From Paenibacillus wynnii (lineage in GTDB: Bacteria > Bacillota > Bacilli > Paenibacillales > Paenibacillaceae): a stretch of DNA of 64,000 nt. Shown one piece after another: positions 17,780 through 28,694 of this stretch. Both the position numbers and the translations under genes were made by a program. The notes under the pieces are model-generated. The model saw nothing but the letters and a program-made list of their open reading frames with translations, did not search any database and was not told where the DNA came from. How positions within the stretch are numbered: the first letter of the stretch is position 1; the number at the start of each line of letters is the position of its first letter. The stretch spans positions 1 through 64,000 of the forward strand of contig NZ_JAUSTK010000002.1 of the NCBI RefSeq assembly GCF_030812855.1, given 5' to 3'.

Positions 17780-19693
17780 TTACTTTGTATCCGTAAACCG
17801 GAACGACTGCAGCGTTTGCTCCAGAACCTGCTGCTGCACAGGTGTAGCATTAGCATCATTTAGCGTAACAGTAAGTGTATAGATCACATCATTTTTACTG
17901 AAAACTGTGGCTTTAATTCGGTTAGGAATACCGCCCTTTGTCTGATGCACGGTGATTACTGTTGCCGGTTCGCCCGCGAATGTTGCTTCCTCAATACTCT
18001 CGATGATTGGGCCTTTGGGATCTTTATTTTTGTTCTGGTAATAATCCTTAAGCTGGTTAACAGTAAACTCCATGGATCCCTCAGGACTTAAAGTAAGCTG
18101 AAAACGGCCTCCAGTGAATCGATACTCAACATTTTGCGTCTCAAAAATATCCTGATAAGGCACCCACAGCAGCGGGATGTCGATTACATAGCTGAAGGTT
18201 TTGGATACTTTGGTCACAGCCTTATTCTTAAGCGATAGATAAGAGTCCTCCGCTAACCGCCCAAAGTTCTCCTTAATGGTCTCAAAATCTATCTGCATAG
18301 AAGAAACCATGGCATTAAACTTAGCTTTCTCGTCTCCCTGTCCGGCAGGTGCCACAAACTTCCCATAATAGCGGTAACCATTTTTTAGAAGAAGCATCTG
18401 ATATTCTGTAGTCCAGCCATTTCCATAGTTGTACTGTACTTCATTAATTTGCGCCTGAACACCGGATATGTTAATAAAGAAGCTGCCTTTGTTTATATAG
18501 GCTTCCGGTACAAAGCTGTCTGCAGCCTGACTTTTCAACTCTTCCCCCCAGCTGGCCAGTGAAGAACCTGAGGGAGCCGAGCTCACTTTTAGCTGAAAAT
18601 AACTTCCATCCTTACTTTCATAATAGAGATGCTGGTCATCCTTGCTCCAATCGGCGGGAATCTGTAGAGAAATACCATAATCTCTATTATGAGCTGTGCG
18701 TGAGCCCTCTTTTACTGTAGAGAGATCCCTGATCGATCGGTCTTTAGGATTAAAGGACGGCTGAAATGAATTCAACAGTCCGGCATATTTGACAAAATCC
18801 TTATAATTCACCGCATTATCATCGGTCAAATACAGCTCATACAATCTGCCGTTCGCATAATATTGACGCCCTTCCCACAAGGCTCCGCTGGAATCCTTAC
18901 TCACTACTCGAGCATATGGAATCGTTGCCTGCGGAAAGGTTCCGCGGTCAAGGATAGTCTCACCGCTTTCCTCTGAGCTGCGAACCAACTGATCCAGCAT
19001 TTCATCTACATCCGCCTTAACCTCCAGCAAGGTAGCATGTATCTCCAGATAGTAGAGGTTCTCAGAACTCATGAACGTAGCTACATTCTCATCCCCACCG
19101 CTATCCCCTACAATAAGACCGGACGGGTAATTCATGCTCCACTGATAGTAGCTGTTGCCAACTTTGGTTTTACCTACACCACTGTCTATTCCATCGTCTT
19201 TAGGACTCCCGTTCTCTTCTAAAGGCGCTGCCATACTCACCATAATCGTACCTTTGCTACCCGAGGAAATACCCGCCCCAATAACTCCAGCCACAAAACG
19301 CAGAGGCACCATCAGCACACCGGAAACCATCCGCGGAGGTGCATCTAGCTTCACCTTTACGCCATCCTTCCATGCGGTTTGGCTGCCAATCGTCATCGCA
19401 CCGGTATGCGGACCGAACATAACCTTAACGACATCATTTAGTTCAAGAGTGACGGTGCTTCCGAAAGTCTTTTTAAAAACACCCAGCGGCACCATCACCG
19501 TACCCTTTTCGGTAAAAGGCTTCACGATCTTGATAGTCTTTCCGTTCACGGTTGCGGTAGTACTACCCACCTTAAGAAGCAGCTCCAGTTTATCCTTCGC
19601 TGCTGCTTGAACTGTGGTTATTGGTACAAGTGCCAGCAGAAGCAGCATCGCCAATATTGTATGCAGTCCCCGGGTTAAGCTTAATTTCCTCAT
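17780..19693 (-). CDS. Secreted stalk-domain protein with three PsbP-like modules
   Basis: 637 residues. A Sec signal peptide covers residues 1-31 (basic MRKLSLTR, hydrophobic LLLLALVPI, then VQAAA). Residues about 38-155 are a copper-amine-oxidase N-terminal 'stalk' domain (KPFTEKGTVMVPLGVFKKTFG, VSGVLMVPLRFVAGVIG). Three successive modules follow, each resembling PsbP/DcrB folds and each closing with a similar strand: LLNSFQPSF, MVSSMQIDF and TLQSFRFTD. The protein is therefore exported and probably wall-associated. Stalk domains are abundant in Paenibacillus, but the function of this combination is unknown. It starts 39 bp after the HtrA-like gene on the same strand and may be cotranscribed; a strong terminator follows. 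Confidence 0.8.
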   Translation of the reverse strand: MRKLSLTRGLHTILAMLLLLALVPITTVQAAAKDKLELLLKVGSTTATVNGKTIKIVKPFTEKGTVMVPLGVFKKTFGSTVTLELNDVVKVMFGPHTGAMTIGSQTAWKDGVKVKLDAPPRMVSGVLMVPLRFVAGVIGAGISSGSKGTIMVSMAAPLEENGSPKDDGIDSGVGKTKVGNSYYQWSMNYPSGLIVGDSGGDENVATFMSSENLYYLEIHATLLEVKADVDEMLDQLVRSSEESGETILDRGTFPQATIPYARVVSKDSSGALWEGRQYYANGRLYELYLTDDNAVNYKDFVKYAGLLNSFQPSFNPKDRSIRDLSTVKEGSRTAHNRDYGISLQIPADWSKDDQHLYYESKDGSYFQLKVSSAPSGSSLASWGEELKSQAADSFVPEAYINKGSFFINISGVQAQINEVQYNYGNGWTTEYQMLLLKNGYRYYGKFVAPAGQGDEKAKFNAMVSSMQIDFETIKENFGRLAEDSYLSLKNKAVTKVSKTFSYVIDIPLLWVPYQDIFETQNVEYRFTGGRFQLTLSPEGSMEFTVNQLKDYYQNKNKDPKGPIIESIEEATFAGEPATVITVHQTKGGIPNRIKATVFSKNDVIYTLTVTLNDANATPVQQQVLEQTLQSFRFTDTK

Positions 19694-19732
19694 CCTTCAT
19701 TTCCCCCTGTTAGATCACTGTTCTTTTCGTAA

Positions 19733-20893
19733 TCAATCCTCTTCCGTCTCAGTCTCTTCTCCAGTGACTACAGGGTCTCCTTGACCCAGCACCAGCTTGC
19801 GGATAACGATGTCTCCCTCGCTCTGCATCATCAGCCGTACCACACTACCCGGTGCATATCCCTTAAACAATTCATTGATATCCACATTCGAGGTCACCCG
19901 GTGACCGTCTATGCTGTACAGAACATCTCCTTCGAGGATACCTGCTTTTCGTGCTCCTGAAGAGTTTACTTTCGTCACGGTTAACGGATCTTCTGTAGGC
20001 AGACCCACCAGACTGGACCAGCTTGCTTCCAGCTCCAGCCCCAGGCTTGGACGTTTGACTTCACCATATTTGAACAGCTGGTTCATAATGTATTGAACGG
20101 TTTCCGAAGGAATCGCAAAACCCATATTTTCTACGCCTATGGCGGAATATTTCAAGCTGTTAATGCCCAGCACTTCGCCTTTCATATTGATCAGAGGCCC
20201 TCCGCTATTGCCGGGGTTAATTGCTGTATCACTCTGGATCAGACGATAAGAGGCATCTACCGTACGATTAAGTCCGCTAATAACACCCATGGTAGCCGAA
20301 CTGCGCAGGGCAAAAGAGATTGGCGTTCCAATAGCAATAACCTTCTCCCCTACCCGGGCATTCGATGCAGACTTGGCCAGCTTAGCAGGCTTCAGGGCGG
20401 CTGCATTAATTTTGATCAACGCCAAATCACTGACCTCATCCAAATAGGTATCTATGATCTTGTATGTCTTCCCGTCAGAAGTGACCACCACTGTGTTCTG
20501 CAGATCCTTCACCACATGGGCATTGGTTATGATCCAGCCGTTGCTTTTTACGATAATACCGGAGCCATGCATCAGATTGTACCGTTCGTCCACACCGACA
20601 TAGCGCTCCCCTGAGGACTTGCCGATAATGCCGACTACTGACGGAGTTACGTCCTTGATGATCTGCGGGATCAGATCCTCTGCAGCAGTGGGTTTCTTCT
20701 TGTTAACAGCCACACTGCCCACTTCATGGATCACCAGATGAGCCGGGCTCTCATGCACCATAGCCTCCCTATTGACTGCCGTCGGTTCTGCAGCAGCACT
20801 TCCCGTCCAAACCGTACAGAACAGCCATCCGCTCAGCAGCAGAACAGCGCTCTTCTTCCCCAACTTTTTTGTGCCCAACTCCATACCCCTCAC
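19733..20893 (-). CDS. S1C (HtrA/DegP-like) serine protease with PDZ domain
   Basis: 386 residues from a GTG at 20893; the ATG at 20884 has almost no space from its candidate binding site. A signal peptide (residues about 15-36, ending SAAAEP) replaces the membrane anchor seen in many Bacillus HtrA proteins, so the enzyme may be released or wall-bound. The catalytic triad is visible: His126 in WIITNAHVV, Asp156 in VSDLALIKI, Ser230 in NPGNSGGPLI. A PDZ domain occupies residues about 285-375 (VTKVNSSGARKAGILEGDVLYSIDG). Role by family: degradation or refolding of damaged exported proteins. The adjacent downstream stalk protein is a plausible partner or substrate, by position only. The last residues are strongly acidic. 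Confidence 0.92.
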   Translation of the reverse strand: MRGMELGTKKLGKKSAVLLLSGWLFCTVWTGSAAAEPTAVNREAMVHESPAHLVIHEVGSVAVNKKKPTAAEDLIPQIIKDVTPSVVGIIGKSSGERYVGVDERYNLMHGSGIIVKSNGWIITNAHVVKDLQNTVVVTSDGKTYKIIDTYLDEVSDLALIKINAAALKPAKLAKSASNARVGEKVIAIGTPISFALRSSATMGVISGLNRTVDASYRLIQSDTAINPGNSGGPLINMKGEVLGINSLKYSAIGVENMGFAIPSETVQYIMNQLFKYGEVKRPSLGLELEASWSSLVGLPTEDPLTVTKVNSSGARKAGILEGDVLYSIDGHRVTSNVDINELFKGYAPGSVVRLMMQSEGDIVIRKLVLGQGDPVVTGEETETEED

Positions 20894-20919
20894 CGAACCC
20901 TCTCTTTATCCTTCATTGT

Positions 20920-20964
20920 AAAAAAAGACGCCTTCAATCGCCCGAAGCGTTAAAGGTGTCTTTT
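20920..20964 (-). terminator. Terminator between small membrane protein and protease
   Basis: AAAAGACGCCTT pairs with AAGGTGTCTTTT with an 18-base loop, followed by seven T on the minus strand. It ends the transcript of the small gene at 20996-21205 just upstream of the protease gene, so the protease must have its own promoter or depend on read-through. Confidence 0.8.
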
Positions 20965-20995
20965 GGGTGTAAATCTTTTTAAAAGATAATTTCGT

Positions 20996-21205
20996 TTAAC
21001 TTAACCAGTTCACAACCATTGCATAATCGGAAATGAGAAATACGAGCAGACTGACGGCTCCAAAACCGATAGCGAATTTGTTTTTTTGCGGAGCCTTAAG
21101 TAATCGAACCAATCCTACCAGAATAAGAATGGTGAACAAAATCATGAATACATCAAACGTATGGAACTTGGATGCTCCTGTTGCAACGGCTTCTGCAAGC
21201 AGCAT
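20996..21205 (-). CDS. Small membrane protein (possibly DUF2759-like)
   Basis: 69 residues with two hydrophobic segments (about residues 18-36 and 47-67) separated by a basic loop, RLLKAPQKNKF. The ATG follows GAGGAGGT at 6-base spacing, one of the strongest ribosome binding sites in the window, and a terminator follows directly, so this is a real single-gene unit. Length and two-span layout resemble the DUF2759 family of Bacillales, but I cannot confirm that by eye. Function unknown. Confidence 0.75.
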   Translation of the reverse strand: MLLAEAVATGASKFHTFDVFMILFTILILVGLVRLLKAPQKNKFAIGFGAVSLLVFLISDYAMVVNWLS

Positions 21206-21567
21206 GGCGTTACCTCCTCAAAAAAGTTTTGTCAGGCAAGCTCGCTTGTGAAATTCACTAGTCCTCTTGTTCCCTTTATTATCTTCTATGTTATCGTTAC
21301 CATTTGGGTCGCGCAATAGAAAAATCTTAAAAATTATGTATTTGTCGCAAAAAAAATTTAAAAACACCCCAAAAACCCAAACCACGATGATATAAATCAT
21401 TGACCATATGAGTATATTAAATTATCAAGGTGCAAGTCAGCGGGTATCAACGTAATATTCTTTACTTAATATATCAACGTAAGGGTCTCTCTTTGAATCT
21501 TACGACGGACATGCTTGACTTATGCCCATTTCACCACTAATTCCCAACTTCTAAGGAGCTGAAAGGT
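21206..21567. other. Intergenic region between divergent genes
   Basis: No gene is seen. It is AT-rich and must carry promoters for the small membrane protein (minus) and the oxidoreductase (plus). A 10-bp direct repeat ATCAACGTAA occurs at 21446 and 21473, 27 bp apart, upstream of the oxidoreductase, and could be an operator. No confident -35/-10 pair was picked. Confidence 0.5.
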
Positions 21568-22617
21568 ATGCACAACGTTCGTGTCGGTCTGATTGGATAC
21601 GGCTTCTCCGCATCCACATTCCACGCCCCCCTACTCGGTACTATTAGCGGCTTCCGGATCACGGCGGTCTCCTCCTCCAAACCCGAACTGGTAAAAAAGG
21701 ACTTGCCTGAGGCTGTTGTGGAATCCGAACATTCCATTCTCATCCACCGCAAGGATGTGGATCTTATCATTATCACAGCCCCCAACGAAGCTCACTTTCC
21801 TCTTGCCAAGGAAGCCCTTGAAGCGGGTAAACACGTTGTCGTTGAGAAGCCTTTCGTCTTAACCTATGCGCAGGGTAAAGAATTAATTGACCTCGCCCGC
21901 AGCAAAGGAGTTCTACTCAGCGTATATCATAACCGCCGTTGGGATAATGACTTTCTTACCCTGCGGGAGATCATTGACTCCGGCAGACTAGGCAGGGTCT
22001 TTACATATGAGGCACACTTTGACCGGTATCGGCGTGAAGTTCGTGACCGCTGGAGAGAACGCGGGATTCCTGGTTCAGGGCTGCTGTATGACTTAGGAGC
22101 ACATTTGATTGATCAAGCTCTAGTTCTATTCGGCAACCCCCAGTATGTCATAGGGGATATCCTCTCACAGCGGGAAGGCGCTCAAGCGGATGATTATTTC
22201 CACATTACCTTGAAGTATGATAGGCTGCGCGTTATCCTGCACTCCAGCATGCTAGTGAAGGAGCCCGGACCTCATTTTCTTGTTCATGGAGATAAAGGAA
22301 GCTTCAGTAAATACGGCCTAGACTCCCAAGAGGAAACCTTAAAAGGTGGAGGTCGGCCCGGCAGCCCCTTCTATGGAGAAGACTCAGAGGAAAACTTCGG
22401 AATGCTTGTCTGGGAGAACAAAAGCGGGCTGACGGTTAGAGAAAGTGTTCGAACCCTGCCCGGCCGTTACCAAGATTACTATAAGGGCATTTATAGTTCT
22501 ATAGTATCCGGTGCCCCCTCCCCTGTCAGTGCAGAAGAAGCTTTGAATGTTATCGCTGTCATCGAATGTGCACAACTCAGCAACAACGAGCATCGCACTC
22601 TCCCTTTCCCACTTTAA
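21568..22617 (+). CDS. Gfo/Idh/MocA family oxidoreductase (IolW-like)
   Basis: 349 residues; ATG after AAGGAG. Residues 1-120 form an NAD(P)-binding Rossmann domain starting VRVGLIGYGFSASTFHAPLL, with the family Lys in VVVEKPFVL. Residues about 125-349 form the GFO_IDH_MocA C-terminal alpha/beta domain, including SVYHNRRWDNDFLTL and LLYDLGAHLIDQAL, a DxxxHxxD-like active-site segment. The overall pattern is closest to scyllo-inositol dehydrogenases of the IolW/YvaA/YdgJ group, which reduce scyllo-inosose with NADPH. Exact substrate cannot be settled without comparison. It is a single gene closed by a terminator shared with the convergent uvrA. Confidence 0.88.
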   Translation: MHNVRVGLIGYGFSASTFHAPLLGTISGFRITAVSSSKPELVKKDLPEAVVESEHSILIHRKDVDLIIITAPNEAHFPLAKEALEAGKHVVVEKPFVLTYAQGKELIDLARSKGVLLSVYHNRRWDNDFLTLREIIDSGRLGRVFTYEAHFDRYRREVRDRWRERGIPGSGLLYDLGAHLIDQALVLFGNPQYVIGDILSQREGAQADDYFHITLKYDRLRVILHSSMLVKEPGPHFLVHGDKGSFSKYGLDSQEETLKGGGRPGSPFYGEDSEENFGMLVWENKSGLTVRESVRTLPGRYQDYYKGIYSSIVSGAPSPVSAEEALNVIAVIECAQLSNNEHRTLPFPL

Positions 22618-22640
22618 GTTAACGAATGGATACTCCATAA

Positions 22641-22685
22641 GAAAGGGTCCCAAAAGCCATGAAAATGGCTGCCGGGACCCTTTTC
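22641..22685. terminator. Bidirectional terminator between oxidoreductase and uvrA
   Basis: GAAAGGGTCCC pairs with GGGACCCTTTTC; inside it AGCCAT pairs with ATGGCT. A-rich and T-rich flanks allow termination in both directions. Confidence 0.85.
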
Positions 22686-22696
22686 TATTATTTAAT

Positions 22697-25576
22697 TTAA
22701 GCATCATGAACTGAAACGGTCTGCAGTTCAAGCGCCTGCGTGCGCTCGGTATCGCGGATCAGAACCGGCTTCAGATATCTCCCTGTATATGACGCTTCTA
22801 CTTTGATTAGCTGCTCTGGTGTTCCTGTAGCAAGCACTGTACCCCCGCCACTTCCGCCTTCCGGTCCCATATCGATAATGTAATCCGCTGTCTTAATGAC
22901 ATCCAGATTATGTTCAATAACGAGTACGGATTCGCCCGAATCAACCAAGCGGTGCAGCACCTCCAGCAAGCGACCGATATCATCCACATGCAGGCCGGTA
23001 GTTGGCTCATCCAAAATATAAAGCGTCTTGCCTGTGCTTCGGCGATACAGCTCTGAGGCGAGCTTCACACGCTGGGCTTCGCCACCGGATAAAGTCGTAC
23101 CGGGCTGACCCAGGTTAATATAACCCAGACCCACATCCATCAACGTCTGCATTTTACGGTGAATTTTTGGGATATTCTTGAAGAATTCAGTCGCATCCTC
23201 CACGGTCATTCCCAATACATCGGATATGTTTTTTCCTTTATATCTAACTTCAAGCGTCTCACGATTATATCGTTTGCCTTTGCATACCTCGCAAGGTACA
23301 TAAACATCCGGCAAAAAGTGCATTTCGATCTTGATGATGCCGTCTCCGCGGCATGCCTCGCAGCGTCCACCCTTCACATTGAAGCTGAAGCGACCTTTTT
23401 GGAACCCGCGTACCTTCGCTTCATTGGTCTTGGAGAATAAATCGCGTACATCGTCAAACACGCCGGTGTAGGTTGCCGGGTTGGAACGCGGTGTGCGGCC
23501 AATCGGTGACTGGTCGATATCAATAACCTTATCCAAATGCTCCAGACCGCGAATCTCCTTATGGAGACCGGGACGCATCTTAACGGCTTTGTTCAATTGA
23601 CGGGCAAGACTCTTGTACAAGATCTCATTGATGAGAGATGACTTACCTGAACCGGATACCCCCGTTACTGCGGTGAAGACACCCATTGGAATTTTAACAT
23701 TGACGTTCTTGAGATTGTTCTCCTTGGCACCACGAATCTCCAGCCACCGGTCATCGGTAGAACGGCGTTTAGAGGTAACGGGAATAAATTTACGTCCGCT
23801 CAAATACTCACCGGTTAGGGAATTGGGATCATTCATAATTTGCTCCGGGGTTCCCTGAGCGATAACCTGACCCCCGTGTATCCCTGCCCCAGGGCCGATA
23901 TCAATGATATAATCCGCAGCCATCATCGTATCCTCGTCATGCTCAACTACAATGAGGGTATTACCCAGATCACGCATATGAGCCAATGTAGAAATTAAAC
24001 GGTCATTATCGCGCTGATGCAGGCCTATACTAGGCTCGTCCAGAATGTACAATACGCCCATCAGACTGGAACCAATCTGTGTCGCTAATCGAATCCGCTG
24101 TGCTTCACCGCCGGACAAGGAGCCCGCTGCACGGCTAAGCGTCAAATAGTCCAGACCTACGTTCACTAGAAACCCTAGACGGCTGGAAATTTCCTTGAGG
24201 ATCAGATTAGCAATCGCTGTTTCCTTCTCACTGAGTACAATATTCGAAAAGAACTCCTGGCAGTCGCCTATCGAAAGATCTGTAACATTGGCAATATTCT
24301 GCGTGTTAATTGTCACCGCCAATATTTCTTTCTTAAGACGTTTACCTTTACATACATGACAAGGTTTGGCGCTCATGAAACCTTCTATAAACTCTCGAAT
24401 TCCATCAGAGGCCGTCTCACGATACCGGCGTTCCAGATTCGGAATGATCCCTTCAAAGGCCACCATTGCATCCTTCTTCTGACCAAAATCATTCTCATAA
24501 CGGAAACGGATCTTCTCACTGCCAGTGCCGTTCAACAGCTTGCTCATATGATCAGGTGTCAATGAACTTACAGGGATATCCTGAGGAATCTTAAAGTGCT
24601 CACAAACCGATTTGAGAAACTGCGGATAGTAATTCGATGTACTGCCTGTCCAAGCCAGAAAGGCACCATCTTCAATGGATTTGCCGGGATCCGGTATAAG
24701 AAGATCAGGATCGACCACCATCTTTACTCCAAGACCGTCGCACTCTGTACAGGCACCAAATGGGCTGTTAAATGAGAACATCCGCGGGGCCAGCTCTTCA
24801 ATACTGAATCCGCACACTGGACAAGCAAAGCTAGCGCTGAATAACAGCTCTTCTTGATCTATAATATCTACGATGATTTGTCCCCCGGAGAGCTTGAGGG
24901 CTGTCTCTAAAGAGTCGGTCAATCGGGTTTCTACATCATCCTTGATGACAATCCGGTCAACCACTACTTCAATCGTATGTTTCTTGTTTTTTTCAAGTTC
25001 AATATCTTCAGACAGATCCCGCTGTTCACCGTCTACACGTACGCGTACAAAACCTTGCTTGGAAATATCAGAAAAGAGTCCCTTATGCTCGCCTTTACGT
25101 CCTGAGATAATCGGAGCAAGAATTTGCAACCGGGTCTTCTGAGGATACTGCATAATACGGTCTACCATTTGCTCTACAGTCTGGGAAGTAATTTCAATGC
25201 CATGCTCTGGACAGTGGGGATGACCGACACGTGCAAAGAGCAGACGCAGGTAGTCATAAATTTCTGTCACCGTTCCAACGGTAGACCGCGGATTGCGGCT
25301 GGTTGTTTTTTGATCGATGGAAATCGCCGGGGATAAGCCTTCAATAGAATCGACATCCGGCTTCTCCATTTGCCCCAAGAATTGGCGCGCATAAGCTGAT
25401 AGTGACTCTACATACCGCCGCTGCCCTTCCGCGTAAATAGTATCGAATGCAAGCGAGGACTTGCCCGAACCACTAAGCCCCGTCAGCACAACGAAGCGGT
25501 CACGGGGTATCGTTACGTCAATGTTCTTTAGATTGTGCGCTCTTGCGCCTTTAATTATTATATTTTCGATCGCCAA
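22697..25576 (-). CDS. uvrA: UvrABC excision nuclease subunit A
   Basis: 959 residues from a TTG at 25576 that follows AGAGGAG by 11 bases and gives the canonical beginning (M)[18 protein letters not shown]; an upstream codon at 25624 would add 16 unrelated residues. Two ABC ATPase halves are present with Walker [10 protein letters not shown] and GVSGSGKSS, both signature motifs ([31 protein letters not shown]), and two zinc modules (CPVCGF...CTEC and CEACRGDG...CEVC). UvrA scans DNA for bulky lesions and loads UvrB in nucleotide excision repair. It lies 76 bp downstream of uvrB on the same strand, the usual Bacillales order. The gap contains a GC-rich hairpin (CCCGCG, TTCAA, CGCGGG at 25605-25621) without a T-run, so it is a possible processing or attenuation site rather than a terminator. 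Confidence 0.98.
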   Translation of the reverse strand: MAIENIIIKGARAHNLKNIDVTIPRDRFVVLTGLSGSGKSSLAFDTIYAEGQRRYVESLSAYARQFLGQMEKPDVDSIEGLSPAISIDQKTTSRNPRSTVGTVTEIYDYLRLLFARVGHPHCPEHGIEITSQTVEQMVDRIMQYPQKTRLQILAPIISGRKGEHKGLFSDISKQGFVRVRVDGEQRDLSEDIELEKNKKHTIEVVVDRIVIKDDVETRLTDSLETALKLSGGQIIVDIIDQEELLFSASFACPVCGFSIEELAPRMFSFNSPFGACTECDGLGVKMVVDPDLLIPDPGKSIEDGAFLAWTGSTSNYYPQFLKSVCEHFKIPQDIPVSSLTPDHMSKLLNGTGSEKIRFRYENDFGQKKDAMVAFEGIIPNLERRYRETASDGIREFIEGFMSAKPCHVCKGKRLKKEILAVTINTQNIANVTDLSIGDCQEFFSNIVLSEKETAIANLILKEISSRLGFLVNVGLDYLTLSRAAGSLSGGEAQRIRLATQIGSSLMGVLYILDEPSIGLHQRDNDRLISTLAHMRDLGNTLIVVEHDEDTMMAADYIIDIGPGAGIHGGQVIAQGTPEQIMNDPNSLTGEYLSGRKFIPVTSKRRSTDDRWLEIRGAKENNLKNVNVKIPMGVFTAVTGVSGSGKSSLINEILYKSLARQLNKAVKMRPGLHKEIRGLEHLDKVIDIDQSPIGRTPRSNPATYTGVFDDVRDLFSKTNEAKVRGFQKGRFSFNVKGGRCEACRGDGIIKIEMHFLPDVYVPCEVCKGKRYNRETLEVRYKGKNISDVLGMTVEDATEFFKNIPKIHRKMQTLMDVGLGYINLGQPGTTLSGGEAQRVKLASELYRRSTGKTLYILDEPTTGLHVDDIGRLLEVLHRLVDSGESVLVIEHNLDVIKTADYIIDMGPEGGSGGGTVLATGTPEQLIKVEASYTGRYLKPVLIRDTERTQALELQTVSVHDA

Positions 25577-25652
25577 CGGTGTAACATCTCCTCTACATTT
25601 CGATCCCGCGTTCAACGCGGGCACTCTGATTTATTGAAAAAGAACGGCCCTT

Positions 25653-27644
25653 CTACTCAGCCCGAAGCTCCAGGAGAGCATCACGAAGCTCGGCAGCACG
25701 TTCGAATTGCAGGTTCTTGGCGGCATCCTTCATCTCGGCTTCCAAACGCTGCATCAGGCTCTGACGCTCTTTCTTATTCAGCTTGCCGCCCACCCCTGTA
25801 AGGTAATCCGCTTTGGATTCCGCAACCTTCGTTGCTTCAATGATCTCACGGACTTTTTTATTAATTGTCGTAGGTGTAATCCCGTGCTTCTCATTGTACG
25901 CAATCTGCAGCTCACGCCGACGGGCCGTTTCACTAATAGCTTTTTCCATTGAATCTGTAATCTTGTCACCGTAAAGCAAGACTCTGCCCTCAGAGTTACG
26001 GGCCGCACGGCCAATCGTCTGAATCAATGACCGCTCCGAACGGAGGAACCCTTCCTTATCAGCATCGAGAATGGCTACAAGGGATACTTCAGGCAAATCC
26101 AGTCCTTCCCGGAGCAAGTTAATCCCGATCAGCACATGGAAGGTTCCCAGACGTAAATCCCGGAGAATAGCCATACGCTCCAACGTCTTGATGTCCGAGT
26201 GTAAATAGCGAACCTTAATGCCGATTTCCTTCAAATAATCCGTAAGGTCCTCAGACATCTTCTTAGTCAGCGTAGTAATCAGTACACGCTCATCCCGCTC
26301 AATCCGCAGGCGAATTTCTGCAATGAGATCATCGATCTGTCCTTCGGTCGGACGAACTTCAATAATAGGGTCTAGCAGACCGGTTGGGCGGATGATTTGC
26401 TGAACCATTGTGTCGCAATGCTCCATCTCATAAGGTCCAGGCGTAGCCGATACATAGACAATCTGCCCTACCTTATCTTCGAATTCCTCAAACTGCAGCG
26501 GTCGGTTATCCAGTGCAGACGGCAAGCGGAAGCCATGCTCTACCAGAACCGTCTTACGCGCTCTGTCACCGTTATACATCCCTCGAATCTGCGGGAGCGT
26601 TACATGGGATTCATCGACGACGATAAGCATATCTTCCGGAAAATAGTCCATCAAAGTATACGGCGTTGCACCAGGCTCACGAAAGGTCAGCGGACCGGAG
26701 TAATTCTCAATCCCCGAACAAAAGCCAACTTCCTTCATCATCTCAATATCATAACGTGTCCGCTGCTCCAACCGCTGGGCCTCCAGCAGCTTACCTGAAT
26801 CCCGCAGCACGGCCAAACGTTCTTCCAATTCTCTTTCAATATTAACTAGCGCGACCCGCATCGTCTCTTCCTTCGTTACAAAGTGAGACGCCGGAAAAAT
26901 AGCAACATGATCGCGTTCCCCTATCAATTCACCTGTAAGTACATCAATCTCCGTAATTCGCTCAATCTCATCTCCGAACAGTTCTACACGAATCGCATGC
27001 TCCCCTTGGGATGCCGGGAAGATCTCTACCACATCCCCGCGCACACGAAAGGTTCCGCGCACAAAATTGATGTCATTGCGCTGATATTGAATATCCACAA
27101 GTCGGCTAAGAATCTGACTGCGAGGCTTATCCATGCCAACTCGAAGCGACAATAAGAGACTGCCGTACTCCTGCGGCGAACCGAGGCCGTAAATGCAAGA
27201 TACACTCGCTACAATAATAATATCTCGCCGTTCAAACAGTGAACTGGTCGCCGAGTGACGCAGCTTATCAATCTCCTCATTAATACTGGAGTCTTTCTCA
27301 ATATAGGTATCAGAGGAAGGGATATAGGCTTCCGGCTGATAGTAATCGTAATAACTCACAAAGTAATCTACTGAATTTTTAGGAAAGAAATCCTTGAACT
27401 CACTTGCAAGCTGCGCAGCCAAGGTTTTGTTGTGCGCAATTACAAGCGTAGGACGATTAAGCTTGGAAATCATTTGCGCGATAGTAAAAGTCTTACCTGT
27501 ACCCGTCGCTCCCAGCAGCGTCTGATGCTTCTTGCCCGAACGGATGCCCTCTAGCAATTCCTCTATGGCATGTGGCTGATCGCCCTGGGGTGTGTATTCG
27601 GACTCCAGTTCAAAAGTCTGCTTACTGATGACAATATCGCTCAT
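25653..27644 (-). CDS. uvrB: UvrABC excision nuclease subunit B
   Basis: 663 residues. The ATG at 27644 lies 8 bases after AAGGGGAG and yields [23 protein letters not shown], the normal start; the in-frame codon at 27716 would add 24 foreign residues. Visible features are Walker [10 protein letters not shown], the beta-hairpin region [20 protein letters not shown] that clamps DNA, the helicase motif [14 protein letters not shown], motif [11 protein letters not shown], and a C-terminal UVR domain ([26 protein letters not shown]) that binds UvrC. UvrB verifies damage and positions UvrC. I looked for a LexA/DinR box (GAAC, four bases, GTTC) upstream and did not find a convincing one. It is the first gene of the uvrB-uvrA unit. 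Confidence 0.98.
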   Translation of the reverse strand: MSDIVISKQTFELESEYTPQGDQPHAIEELLEGIRSGKKHQTLLGATGTGKTFTIAQMISKLNRPTLVIAHNKTLAAQLASEFKDFFPKNSVDYFVSYYDYYQPEAYIPSSDTYIEKDSSINEEIDKLRHSATSSLFERRDIIIVASVSCIYGLGSPQEYGSLLLSLRVGMDKPRSQILSRLVDIQYQRNDINFVRGTFRVRGDVVEIFPASQGEHAIRVELFGDEIERITEIDVLTGELIGERDHVAIFPASHFVTKEETMRVALVNIERELEERLAVLRDSGKLLEAQRLEQRTRYDIEMMKEVGFCSGIENYSGPLTFREPGATPYTLMDYFPEDMLIVVDESHVTLPQIRGMYNGDRARKTVLVEHGFRLPSALDNRPLQFEEFEDKVGQIVYVSATPGPYEMEHCDTMVQQIIRPTGLLDPIIEVRPTEGQIDDLIAEIRLRIERDERVLITTLTKKMSEDLTDYLKEIGIKVRYLHSDIKTLERMAILRDLRLGTFHVLIGINLLREGLDLPEVSLVAILDADKEGFLRSERSLIQTIGRAARNSEGRVLLYGDKITDSMEKAISETARRRELQIAYNEKHGITPTTINKKVREIIEATKVAESKADYLTGVGGKLNKKERQSLMQRLEAEMKDAAKNLQFERAAELRDALLELRAE

Positions 27645-27854
27645 TTGTCCGTCTCCCCTTAAACATCTAAAATATAGTAATATATAAATATAACAGGAAT
27701 ATCTCCTGCTAGACAATAGTTTCCAATCCTATTCCGTAAGAAAGATCCCCTTAGAATCCTAAGGTATCTTATTCAATTGTTGTCTTAATTAATGATCTCC
27801 ATACGATAGTGAAAAATATACAATATAAGAATACTTGTTCCCGTTCATTATACA

Positions 27855-27883
27855 TTGTTGCTTAGAACGTTGCAAACCATAAT
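27855..27883 (+). promoter_or_regulatory. Possible sigma-A promoter before motA
   Basis: TTGTTG (27855-27860) and CATAAT (27878-27883) are separated by 17 bases, about 25 bases before the motA start. No sigma-D motif typical of motility genes was recognised. By eye only. Confidence 0.35.
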
Positions 27884-27908
27884 ATAGATCAGAATAGGAG
27901 CAATATAA

Positions 27909-28694
27909 ATGGATATTACCTCAGTAATCGGCATTTTGGCCGGACTGGCGGCTCTCATTGGCGGCTTTTTTTGGGAAGGAGGAAGTCTCTCTGGATTGTT
28001 TCAGCCCAACGCCGCATTAATTGTATTTGGCGGTACCCTGGCTGCGATATTAATCAGTTTCCCCGCCTCCAAGCTGCGTTCGATCCCTGCCGCTCTTCGT
28101 TTGGCCTTTGGGCGTCATAAAGAAGACAGATCGGAAAAGGTGGAAGAAATCATCGCTTTGGCTGCGATTACCCGCCGTGGCGGTGTTCTGGCTCTGGAGC
28201 AGAGGGCTGAAGAGCATCCCCACTTTTTCACACGGGAAGGACTGCAGTTGGTTGTGGACGGGACCGATCCGGATCAGGTACGGCAGATTCTTGAACTAGA
28301 AATGGACGCTATGGAGTTGAAATATGAAAGCTACAGCAAAATTTTCGAAGCCGCTGGCGGATACGCACCAACTATGGGCATTATCGGTACCGTTATGGGC
28401 CTTATTCGTGTCTTGGGCAATCTAACCGATCCCTCCCATCTCGGCCCTTCTATCGCTGTTGCTTTTACCGCAACCCTATACGGAGTAGCTAGTGCTAATC
28501 TTATTTTTTTACCCATCGCCTCCAAAATTAAATCGCGCGGCCAGAGCCATATACATGTACTGGAAATGCTGCTCGTCGGCATCCTTTCCCTGCAAAATGG
28601 AGAACATCCAATGCTCATCCGAAAAAAGCTAGGTTCGTTTCTATCTGACTCCCGGTCCGAGGAACTTGACGACGTAAAAAGAGGGTTCCTATGA
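27909..28694 (+). CDS. motA: Flagellar stator protein MotA
   Basis: 261 residues with four membrane spans: about residues 5-23, 33-52, 145-170 and 180-202. The large cytoplasmic loop between spans 2 and 3 carries charged residues expected to contact the rotor. GGYAPTMGIIGTVMGLI near span 3 has the conserved proline and is the family signature. The start lies after TAGGAG. It overlaps motB by four bases. MotA and MotB form the ion channel that drives flagellar rotation. MotA/MotB (proton) versus MotP/MotS (sodium) cannot be settled from sequence by eye. No other flagellar genes lie in the window, so this is an isolated stator pair. Confidence 0.93.
   Translation: MDITSVIGILAGLAALIGGFFWEGGSLSGLFQPNAALIVFGGTLAAILISFPASKLRSIPAALRLAFGRHKEDRSEKVEEIIALAAITRRGGVLALEQRAEEHPHFFTREGLQLVVDGTDPDQVRQILELEMDAMELKYESYSKIFEAAGGYAPTMGIIGTVMGLIRVLGNLTDPSHLGPSIAVAFTATLYGVASANLIFLPIASKIKSRGQSHIHVLEMLLVGILSLQNGEHPMLIRKKLGSFLSDSRSEELDDVKRGFL

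Noticed and set aside
27645-27908. LexA/DinR operator before uvrB
   Set aside because: Only partial half-sites were seen (GTTC-like pieces); no GAAC-N4-GTTC dyad.
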